DNA from: Actinoplanes nipponensis
GTDB taxonomy: Bacteria; Actinomycetota; Actinomycetes; Mycobacteriales; Micromonosporaceae
Length of the DNA: 64,000 nucleotides
Direction of reading: 5' to 3'
Assembly: GCF_016862275.1 (NCBI RefSeq)
Contig: NZ_BOMQ01000017.1
Coordinates: 62,001 to 126,000, forward strand
Below are positions 41,490 through 48,241 of the stretch, piece after piece. The notes beneath the pieces are model-generated. The model saw only the letters and a program-made list of their open reading frames with translations, searched no databases and had not been told where the DNA came from. Each line of letters starts with the position of its first letter. Within the stretch, counting starts at the first letter, position 1. The position numbers were made by a program, and so were the translations under genes.

Positions 41490-42373
41490 CCGTGAAGGAC
41501 CGGATCAAGAACGTCGCGCCGCGCGGCGCCAAGGAGCAGATGCGGGAGCTGCTGGTCCGCTACGGCGAACGCACCAGCGACCAGCGGCCGCTGCCCGACT
41601 TCCTGGTGATCGGCACCAAGCGGGGCGGGACCACGTCGCTGTGGCGCTACCTGATCCAGCATCCGCTGGTGCCGCGGCTGTTCCCGGCGTGGAACACCAA
41701 GACCTCGCACTACTTCGAGGAGAACTGGCCGCGGGGCGAGGCGTGGTACCGCTCGCACTTCCCGACGGTACGGCAGCGGGCGGCGCTGGAACGCAAGCAC
41801 GGCGCGCCGCCGAAGGTGGGCGAGGCCGCGCCGCTCTACATGTTCCATCCGCTGGTGGCCTCGCGGGTCGCGGAGCTGATGCCCCGGGCCCGGATGATCG
41901 TGCTGCTGCGCGACCCGGTGGAACGGGCGTACTCGCACTGGAAGGAGCGGCGCACCGAGGGGGTGGAGCCGCTCGACTTCGCGGCGGCGCTGGCGGCCGA
42001 GGAGTCCCGGACGGCGGGGGAGCGGGACAAGCTGCTCGCCGACCCGAACTACTTCAGCGAGGCCTACGACTGGTACTCGTACCGGGCGCGGGGTCGCTAT
42101 CTGCAGCACCTGACGCCCTGGCTGGACCACTTCGACCGGGAGCAGTTGCTGTTCCTGGCCAGCGAGACGCTGTACCGGGAGCCGGCGGCCACGTACGCGC
42201 GGATCCTCGACTTCATCGGGCTGCCGCCGTACGAGCTGGGCGCCTACGACGTGTTCAACGACCGGCCCAGCAAGGGCATGGACGACGAGGTCCGCGCCGA
42301 GCTGACGGAGTACTACCGCCCGCACAACGCGGCCCTCGCCGACCGTCTCGGGATGACCTTCGACTGGAAGTGA
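41486..42373 (+). CDS. PAPS-dependent sulfotransferase of the EPS locus
   Basis: 295 residues. The 5'-phosphosulfate loop is LVIGTKRGGTTSLWRYL and the 3'-phosphate site is VLLRDPVERAYSHWKERRTEG-like (Arg, Asp-Pro, Ser all present). This is the carbohydrate (heparan N-sulfotransferase-like) type that moves sulfate from PAPS to a sugar. AGGAGG stands before GTG 41486, which overlaps the flippase stop. It is the last gene of the coupled run, so the polymer is predicted to be sulfated; an alternative is a sulfated lipid-linked acceptor. Confidence 0.9.
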   Translation: MTVKDRIKNVAPRGAKEQMRELLVRYGERTSDQRPLPDFLVIGTKRGGTTSLWRYLIQHPLVPRLFPAWNTKTSHYFEENWPRGEAWYRSHFPTVRQRAALERKHGAPPKVGEAAPLYMFHPLVASRVAELMPRARMIVLLRDPVERAYSHWKERRTEGVEPLDFAAALAAEESRTAGERDKLLADPNYFSEAYDWYSYRARGRYLQHLTPWLDHFDREQLLFLASETLYREPAATYARILDFIGLPPYELGAYDVFNDRPSKGMDDEVRAELTEYYRPHNAALADRLGMTFDWK

Positions 42374-42376
42374 CCG

Positions 42377-43927
42377 TTACGGCGTCCAGGGGGTGCTGAC
42401 CACCCAGCTCACGTCGTCGGCCCAGGAGGCCGCGGCGTCGAAGGTGTTGGCGCCGCCGTTGCTGGCGATGTAGACCTCGTTGGCGTAGTGCCGGATGTAG
42501 CGGCTGGGGTAGTTGGCCGAGGCGAGCGAGGTGCCCTGGCCGTTCTGGCCGGCCTGCGGGCAGAACGTCGCGTCGGAGGCGAACAGCGCGCTGCCGTCGT
42601 TGGCGTGCAGGTAGAGCCGGTAGTTCTGGTGCCGCAGGAAGCTGCCGGAGGTGTTGCGGGACTCGAACGACACGCAGGAGCTGTTGGCCAAGCCGTTGCG
42701 CACGATCCAGGAGGCGTTGGCCTTGTCGGCGGCGGCGCTGGCCGAGCTGACCACCGAGGTCACCACGCTGCTGCCCGAGTGGCTGATATACCGGGTGGTG
42801 CAGCAGGCCGTGGTGGCGCGCAGGGAGACCGTCGATCCGGGCGTCAGCGTGCCGCCGGTGGACGATCCGGAGGTGCGGTAGCCGGCCGCCACGACGCTCG
42901 CCTGGACCGCGTTCTCGGTGGCGTCGGACGGGTAGCCGGAGGTCATCACGCCCTCGTAGAAGGTGCCGGCCGCGCCGATGCTGTTGTCGCCGCCGATGCC
43001 GAGGATGATGGCGCCCTCCTTCTTCATCGGGTTGTAGCCGGCGACGTTGGGCCGTACCCCGTTGTAGAAGGTGGACAGACCGCCGGACTGGGCGTTGCCG
43101 CCGCGGATGGCCCAGTGGTTGGGCTCGCCCTTGATCACGGCGTGCAGGAACCGGTGGCTGATGCTCGGGTCGCCCGCGTTGTAGCGCTGGTTGACCCCGG
43201 AGAACAGCCCGTTCTCGAGGTCCGCCATGATCCACGGACCGTTGCCGGCGCCGTAGCCCCAGACCTTGATGTTGCCGAAGTAGATGGCCTCCATGGTGCC
43301 GTTGCCGTTGTCGCGGCTGTTGGTCTCGGCGTTGCCGTAGTCGAAGCAGCAGCCGCCGTTGTAGTGCGTGCCGTCGAGGATGGCGTACATGCCCTCGGGC
43401 TGGTCGCCCCGGGCGATGCCGTTGGTGCTGTTGTCGCGGTATCCGGTGCCGGGGGACACGAAGACGCCGTACGCCTTGCTGCCGCCCACGGTGACCGGCG
43501 CCGCGGTCGCGTTGGCCAGGTTGTCGTATCCGCCCGCCGCGGGGCCGGAGAAGCCGCCGGGGGGCGCCTGGGTGAGGTGGTTCCCGCGGCCGGACTGGTC
43601 GTAGATGACGGTGATGACGCAGCTCGTGCCGGCGCAGAAGGAGTCCTGCGCGGCGGCGTTGGCGACGCCGCCCGCGGCCAGGACGCCGATGTCGCGGGTG
43701 GCGTTGTCCGACGAGCGCCGGACCTGGTAGAGCGAGCCGTTGTACGCGCCGTACAGGGCCCGGGTGGTGCTGTGGGCGGCGACGCAGGGAGTGCCGCCGG
43801 AGGCGTAGATGTCGCAGGACTGCGAGACCGCCGCCCGGGCCGGGCCGGCGTTCGCGAGCATGCCCGTGACCAGCATGCCCGCGGCGGCGACCGCGAGCGC
43901 GGCCGCGTTTCGGAACCGTGATGCCAT
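42377..43927 (-). CDS. Secreted GH54 alpha-L-arabinofuranosidase with CBM42
   Basis: 516 residues with a Sec signal (to about 33). The GH54 domain (about 34-350) has EGMYAILDGTHYNGGCCFDY, the presumed nucleophile Glu201 in YGNAETN and acid/base Asp314 in ILGIGGDNS, plus the paired Cys seen in the fungal enzyme. The C-terminal CBM42 (AbfB, about 365-516) has three beta-trefoil repeats (FLRHQNYRLYLHAND; RYIRHYANEVYIAS). It removes arabinofuranosyl side groups. The gene is convergent with the sulfotransferase (3 bp between stops). AAGAGG precedes ATG 43927. Confidence 0.95.
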   Translation of the reverse strand: MASRFRNAAALAVAAAGMLVTGMLANAGPARAAVSQSCDIYASGGTPCVAAHSTTRALYGAYNGSLYQVRRSSDNATRDIGVLAAGGVANAAAQDSFCAGTSCVITVIYDQSGRGNHLTQAPPGGFSGPAAGGYDNLANATAAPVTVGGSKAYGVFVSPGTGYRDNSTNGIARGDQPEGMYAILDGTHYNGGCCFDYGNAETNSRDNGNGTMEAIYFGNIKVWGYGAGNGPWIMADLENGLFSGVNQRYNAGDPSISHRFLHAVIKGEPNHWAIRGGNAQSGGLSTFYNGVRPNVAGYNPMKKEGAIILGIGGDNSIGAAGTFYEGVMTSGYPSDATENAVQASVVAAGYRTSGSSTGGTLTPGSTVSLRATTACCTTRYISHSGSSVVTSVVSSASAAADKANASWIVRNGLANSSCVSFESRNTSGSFLRHQNYRLYLHANDGSALFASDATFCPQAGQNGQGTSLASANYPSRYIRHYANEVYIASNGGANTFDAAASWADDVSWVVSTPWTP

Positions 43928-43985
43928 GTCGACCTCTTCGGGGGTGAGTTGATCGAAGTACGTCCATGCATCCAGGATGTGACCG

Positions 43986-44006
43986 GTAACATAACGCGGC
44001 CGTTAC
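43986..44006. promoter_or_regulatory. Operator-like inverted repeats upstream of the GH54 gene
   Basis: Nested repeats: GTAAC (43986) with GTTAC (44002), and TAACG-CGGC-CGTTA (43992-44005), about 60-80 bp upstream of the GH54 start. This suits a sugar-responsive repressor; none is encoded nearby. Confidence 0.4.
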
Positions 44007-44048
44007 AAACACGCAACGGGCAATTTTCGCGGCGCCGGGCGCGGGCCG

Positions 44049-45296
44049 TCAGGGCAGGCGTTCTTCCAGGACGTCGAGCAGCGCGGGGTGCAGCTTCGGG
44101 TTCCAGCCCGCGCCCCCGCCCGACAACTCGTACGTCCGCAGCCACAGCTCCACCAGATAGGCGTCCGCGACGAACCGCTGCCGCACCGGGTCGCCGAGAC
44201 CCAGCGCCGGACCGTGCCGCCGCAGCGCCTCGTCCACGGCCGTCGCGCACTCGGCCGCCGGCCGCCCGCGCGTCGAGAGCGCCGTCTGGAACGCCTGATG
44301 CGCCAGGTCGAAGCCGACGGGCACGCCGGGCGCCCGGTTCTCCCAGTCCCAGACGAGCAACCCGCCCCGATGCCGGGCCATGTTCCACGGCACCCAGTCG
44401 CCGTGCCAGTTGCCGAACTCCAGCGTCAGCCCGCCGTCCAGCTTGTCGATGACGGTGTGGATGCGCGGGTCGGCGCCCGCGGCGCGCGCCCGCCAGCCGG
44501 CCAGCAGCGCGGTCGCCGGCTGGGCGGTGGTGGCGCTCGCGCCCCACCGGGCCACCGCCAGCATCGCCGCCACCCGCGGGGAGTCCGGCCGGCTGATCCG
44601 GCGCACCCGGCGCGGCATCGGCTCGATGACCGCGATCTCCCGGCCGTGCCACTGCGTGTGCAGCATTAGCCGCGGCGCGGGCGGGAAGCCGCCGCCGGTG
44701 GGCAGCTCCGCGAGGGTGGCCGCCTCCGCGCGCACCATCGCGCGGGTGCCGTCGTTCCAGCCGATCTTCGCGTAGCCGCGCGGGCGGCCGTGGGCGTCGA
44801 AGAGCTGGAGGGTGGGCTTGTGGTGCGGGTCGGGCGGCCGGATGCCGATCGCCGCGTGCAGCTCCGGCCGGCCGAGCCGGTCGGCCAGGAACGCCGACAG
44901 CAGCAACTCGCGCTCGGGGACGTGCACGGACAGGATCGGCGCCCGGGTGAGACCGAGGGCGCCGACCCGGGCGAGCAGGCCGACGGCGGCGCGCCCGGCC
45001 CGGACCTTGGGCGGCCGCAGGGCGTTGTACGCCAACAGGGACGCCGCGGTGACCTTGCGCGAGGCCAGCGGGAGCAGGAAGCGGGCGTGCTCCAGGGACG
45101 GGATGACCGCGTACCGCACGGTGGCGTCCGGGTCGTCGCCGACGGTGACCCGCACCCGGGGGTCGCCGAAGATCGCCCGGGTGACCCAGCCCAGCCCGTC
45201 CTGCCGGCTGCGGGGATCGGTGTCCGCGCCCACCAGCGGATCGGACGGGGTCCGCTGACCCGGGACGGAGGAGGTCCGCGTCGACTCGTTCAGCAC
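44049..45296 (-). CDS. Phosphotransferase/kinase-like protein (APH fold)
   Basis: 415 residues. FGNWHGDWVPWNMARHRGGL and LVWDWENRAPGVPVGFDLAH are the catalytic HGDxxxxN and D(W/F)E motifs of the aminoglycoside-phosphotransferase/choline-kinase fold. The N-terminal 150 residues include a partly conserved Arg-rich region and are unlike drug-resistance APH. The position near EPS genes makes a sugar- or lipid-linked kinase role possible, but the substrate is unknown. GTG 45296 is preferred because TATCGT lies 7 nt upstream and a terminator lies just before that. Confidence 0.8.
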   Translation of the reverse strand: MLNESTRTSSVPGQRTPSDPLVGADTDPRSRQDGLGWVTRAIFGDPRVRVTVGDDPDATVRYAVIPSLEHARFLLPLASRKVTAASLLAYNALRPPKVRAGRAAVGLLARVGALGLTRAPILSVHVPERELLLSAFLADRLGRPELHAAIGIRPPDPHHKPTLQLFDAHGRPRGYAKIGWNDGTRAMVRAEAATLAELPTGGGFPPAPRLMLHTQWHGREIAVIEPMPRRVRRISRPDSPRVAAMLAVARWGASATTAQPATALLAGWRARAAGADPRIHTVIDKLDGGLTLEFGNWHGDWVPWNMARHRGGLLVWDWENRAPGVPVGFDLAHQAFQTALSTRGRPAAECATAVDEALRRHGPALGLGDPVRQRFVADAYLVELWLRTYELSGGGAGWNPKLHPALLDVLEERLP

Positions 45297-45303
45297 GGCC
45301 TCG

Positions 45304-45309
45304 ACGATA
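45304..45309 (-). promoter_or_regulatory. -10 box of the phosphotransferase gene
   Basis: TATCGT on the minus strand, 7 nt before GTG 45296. Confidence 0.5.
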
Positions 45310-45330
45310 GTGACCGCGGTGCACAGCGGA

Positions 45331-45360
45331 CAGGGCCCCGAGGTCACATTCGGGGCCCTG
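45331..45360 (-). terminator. Terminator after the GH16 gene
   Basis: Perfect 11-bp stem CAGGGCCCCGA / TCGGGGCCCTG with an 8-nt loop, 23 bp past the GH16 stop and upstream of the phosphotransferase promoter. Confidence 0.8.
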
Positions 45361-45382
45361 TCCGGTCAGCTGCGGGCGGGGC

Positions 45383-46894
45383 TCAGTGCTGGTAGACCTT
45401 CACGTAGTCGACCACGAAGTCCGCCGGGAACCGCGTGCTGGCGTCCGGGTTGCCCAGCCAGCCGCCGACCTGGAAGTTCAGCCGCAGGTTGTACGGCTTG
45501 TTGAACGCCTTGTCGAACCAGGGCGTCGTGGTGCTGTCCCGGGTCCACACCAGCTTGCCGTCGATGTACCACTTCAGCGACTTGGCGTCCCACTCGGTGG
45601 TGTACGTGTGGAAGCCGTCGGCCGGGTGGCCGCCGCCGGGGATGGCGATCCGGGTGTCCTGCTTGACCGGCGTGTAGTCCCAGAAGATGGCCGCGGTGGA
45701 CTTGTCGTGCCACCCCGGGCCGCCGGGCAGCTCGGTCACGTCGATCTCGCCGTTGCCGCCGTCGTCCGGACGCAGCCAGAACGCCGGCCACAGGCCCTTG
45801 GAGCTCTCCGGCTTGTTGGGCGACTTGGCCCGGATCTCGAAGCGGCCGTACTTGAACGACGCCTTGCCCATCGTGTCCAGGTAGGACTGGGTGTACTGGC
45901 GGCTCTGCGAGCTGCAGGTGGAGCTCTGCTTCAGCGCCCGCAGGGTGAGGTTGCCGCCGCTGACGAAGGTGTTCTTCGGGTCGTCGACGTTGCAGCCGAT
46001 GTCGATCGACCGGCCCTCGCCGTCGCGCAGGTTCCACTTGGACCGGTCGATCGAGCCCGAGGTGAAGTCGTCGCTGAAGACCAGGCGCCAGCCCGCGGGC
46101 GCGGGCGCGGCGGTGGTGGGCGTCGCCGGCGGCTTGGTGGCCGGCGCGGTGGTGGCCGGCTTGGTCGGGCTCGGCGCGGTGGTGGCCGGCGCGGCCGTGG
46201 TCGGCTTGGTGGCCGGCGGCGGCGGCAGGGCGGTGCTCGGTGTGCTCTTGGTCGGGGCGGGCTTGGCCTGCGTCTCGTACGACAGCACGAGCTCGGGGTG
46301 CAGGTTGTCCTTCGAGTTCTCCCGCGACGCCCAGTAGACCCGGGTGTTGTAGGTCTCCTGGGAGAGCGCGAACGTGTAGGTGCCGTTGCCCTGCACCGAG
46401 CCGGAGACGTCGAACTCGTTGTAGCCCTTCGTCACCTTGTCCAGCGCCTGCACGCTGCCGACCGCGGCCAGCTGGGCCGGGCTGCCGGCCGCGGCCAGGT
46501 CGCCGGGGACCGTACGGGCCAGGATGCGGGCGGCGAAGTCGTGCCAGGCGTACACCCGCAGCTTCGCCTTCACCCGCGTGGCGTTGGCCGGAAGCTTGTC
46601 GACCGCGAACTGCAGCGTCGCGTCGCGCCGCCCCCGGGGGTTGCCGTCGCACAGCGCCGGGCAGCTGGCCAGGGTGGTCTTGACGTTCGTGTCGCCGTCC
46701 TGCGGCACCTGGGTGACGGTGGTGTCGGCCACCGGCCGCAGCGTCAGGCCGTTGTCGTCGTCGGCGAAGACGGGCACGAGTGTCGCCGCCGTCACGGCCA
46801 GCGCCGCGGTGCCGATGATGGTGAGCGATCGGGTGCTGCGAATCCCCCGCCGCGGTGCCGGTGCATGGGCCGGCACGTGCGCCCTGCGCAACAT
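45383..46894 (-). CDS. Secreted GH16 beta-glucanase-like enzyme with N-terminal DNRLRE-type domain
   Basis: 503 residues. A signal peptide/anchor (about 20-45, ending VPVFADDD) is followed by a DNRLRE-like beta-sandwich (about 50-205; LRPVADTTVTQV, DATLQFAVDKLP, TRVYWASRE), a 60-residue Thr/Pro/Ala linker, and the GH16 domain (about 275-503). The catalytic motif is E383-I-D-V-T-E388, with KYGRFEIRAKSP and WPAFWLRPDDGG before it. It should cleave beta-1,3(4)-glucan or a related polymer outside the cell. The ribosome site GAGGA is about 14 nt before ATG 46894. Confidence 0.93.
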   Translation of the reverse strand: MLRRAHVPAHAPAPRRGIRSTRSLTIIGTAALAVTAATLVPVFADDDNGLTLRPVADTTVTQVPQDGDTNVKTTLASCPALCDGNPRGRRDATLQFAVDKLPANATRVKAKLRVYAWHDFAARILARTVPGDLAAAGSPAQLAAVGSVQALDKVTKGYNEFDVSGSVQGNGTYTFALSQETYNTRVYWASRENSKDNLHPELVLSYETQAKPAPTKSTPSTALPPPPATKPTTAAPATTAPSPTKPATTAPATKPPATPTTAAPAPAGWRLVFSDDFTSGSIDRSKWNLRDGEGRSIDIGCNVDDPKNTFVSGGNLTLRALKQSSTCSSQSRQYTQSYLDTMGKASFKYGRFEIRAKSPNKPESSKGLWPAFWLRPDDGGNGEIDVTELPGGPGWHDKSTAAIFWDYTPVKQDTRIAIPGGGHPADGFHTYTTEWDAKSLKWYIDGKLVWTRDSTTTPWFDKAFNKPYNLRLNFQVGGWLGNPDASTRFPADFVVDYVKVYQH

Positions 46895-46943
46895 CAACTG
46901 TCTACTTTCCTCGGAGAATTCCCTTGTGGTGGTTCGCCGGCCG

Positions 46944-46949
46944 AGCGTA
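46944..46949 (-). promoter_or_regulatory. -10 candidate of GH16 gene
   Basis: TACGCT on the minus strand; the start would give a leader of roughly 40 nt with a ribosome site, unlike the leaderless genes. No good -35. Confidence 0.35.
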
Positions 46950-47136
46950 ACGGGAATCCTCGGAAGATCACATCCCGGCAAAACAGCGCCTAATGCCGGC
47001 TTAAGACTCCGCTAATCCGCGGGCCGCCATTGTCCCGGTGTCCAAATCGGTCGTGTCCGCACATGTCCCCACGCTCCCACCTGCGCGGACGTCGCCGGCG
47101 AAGGATTGGCATGAATGCCGGTCAACCTGCGGATAC

Positions 47137-47463
47137 CTACCGCGGCGGCAGCGTTTCCAGGAAATCGCGGGCGCGGCCGAGCCATTCGGTGAGCACATCG
47201 TCGTCGAGCTCGGCGCCGTCCACCCGGACCCAGCCACGCATCCGCCGCCCGCCCATCTCCATCAGCCGGGCGCCCGGTCGGGTCAACGCGTCGTCGGCGC
47301 CGTCCGGGCCGACCCGGACCATCAGATCGTCGCCGGTGACCCCGACGGCGAGGCGGCCGTCCAGGAGGAAGGCCAGCGAGCCGAACATGCGCTTGTCGCT
47401 GATCCCGGGCAGGCCGGCGAGGCGGTCGCGGACCCGGCCGGCCAGGATCTCGTCATAGGCCAT
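47137..47463 (-). CDS. TfoX N-terminal domain protein
   Basis: 108 residues. MAYDEILAGRVRDRLAGL, SDKRMFGSLAFLLDGRLAVG, DLMVRVGPDGADDAL and WVRVDGAEL match the TfoX-N family, small proteins related to the N-terminal half of the competence regulator TfoX/Sxy. In actinomycetes these stand-alone forms have no proven competence role. TACCGT lies 7 nt before ATG 47463 (leaderless). It follows the direction of the GH16 gene, 242 bp upstream of it. Confidence 0.88.
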   Translation of the reverse strand: MAYDEILAGRVRDRLAGLPGISDKRMFGSLAFLLDGRLAVGVTGDDLMVRVGPDGADDALTRPGARLMEMGGRRMRGWVRVDGAELDDDVLTEWLGRARDFLETLPPR

Positions 47464-47470
47464 GGGCTCG

Positions 47471-47476
47471 ACGGTA
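47471..47476 (-). promoter_or_regulatory. -10 box of the TfoX-N gene
   Basis: TACCGT on the minus strand, 7 nt before ATG 47463. Confidence 0.45.
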
Positions 47477-47619
47477 CCGGTGGCGGGCCCGCCCGGGCCC
47501 GGCGCTTCCTGCCGTCCCCGTCCGGCAGCGCCTCGGCCCCGCCACCGGTCTGCCGCCGCACACGGTCGACCCGGCCTCGGGCCGCCCGGCGCCGGGGCCC
47601 GGGGCACGTCGCAGGGCAT

Positions 47620-47923
47620 CATCCAGCGCTTGAACCGGCGTTCGCCCGCTCCCGGTACCTGTGGTTCCGCGCTCTGTTCGTGGTGCGGCCCGCCGTGCGG
47701 GAGTATCCGGCGGGCACGGACGGGCCGGCCGGCGTGGACTGGGGCCCGCTGCCGCTCGGTGACGCCTTCCTGGCCGGGTCGAAGACCGCGCGGCCGTGGG
47801 TCGGCGCCGAGCCCGCGCCCGCTGTCGCCGGCGCTGGGCCGGACGTGGCGGTTGCCACTGCTCGCGGTGCTGGCGCTCGCCGTGCTCCTGGGTCGGATGT
47901 CGGTCGCCCGTCGCCCCCGCTGA
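47620..47923 (+). pseudogene. Frameshifted remnant of a membrane-anchored protein
   Basis: Between about 47650 and 47835 one frame has strong G/C third-position bias (RALFVVRPAVREYPAGTDG; GPLPLGDAFLAGSKTARPW). The same coding bias then moves to the next frame, which encodes a hydrophobic helix and basic end (RLPLLAVLALAVLLG, then ARRPR, stop 47923). This suggests a C-terminally anchored protein broken by a frameshift near 47835-47850. The N terminus is not recognisable and no family is assigned. Confidence 0.35.
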
Positions 47924-48142
47924 ATGCCTTTGCCCTGGTAGGAGGCCTGCATCGCCATGATCAAGTGATGCCGAAAAAGGCACAAGAACGTGTGCACGGG
48001 GCCATCCGGCCTAAAAGTCCAATTCCCCTACGAGCCCGCAATTCGCTGGTTACAGTACGGACGGCGCAGTTCCGAAGTGCGAGCTATGTCCACGTACGGA
48101 GCCGCGCCACCCGGCTCAGCCGGCGCACCATCAGCCGTCGCG

Positions 48143-48231
48143 TGCGGCACCGAGAAAGGCAAACCCGTCGAGAGGCGGGGACGCAAAGCCAGGGACCTCC
48201 CGAGCGGGAGGCGGCCCAGCCGCCGAAGGAG
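48143..48231 (+). promoter_or_regulatory. Cyclic di-GMP-I (GEMM-I) riboswitch
   Basis: The two invariant GEMM-I blocks are present in order and spacing: AAAGGCAAACC (48155-48165) and GACGCAAAGCC (48180-48190). Between them CCCGTC / GGCGGG closes on a GAGA (GNRA) tetraloop (48164-48179). A second stem CCTCCC-GAGC-GGGAGG (48196-48211) is the receptor arm, and GCGGC (48144-48148) pairs with GCCGC (48219-48223) as the closing helix, followed by the typical CGAAG. The nucleotide matching G20 of the Vibrio Vc2 aptamer appears to be G, favouring c-di-GMP over c-GAMP. The AAGGAG ribosome site follows immediately, and GCGGC/GCCGC could also pair within 48211-48224, so initiation control is likely. Confidence 0.85.
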
Positions 48232-48241
48232 ACAGAAACAC

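Noticed and set aside
47072..47079. CebR half-site CGCTCCCA upstream of the GH16 gene
   Set aside because: Only one half of the palindrome matches and it lies about 180 bp from the GH16 start; not enough for an operator call.
47838..47923. Sortase-type wall anchor signal
   Set aside because: A hydrophobic helix and basic tail are present but no LPXTG-like motif precedes them in either frame.
48121..48241. c-di-AMP (ydaO) or cobalamin riboswitch
   Set aside because: The conserved blocks of those classes are absent, while both GEMM-I blocks are present in the right order.
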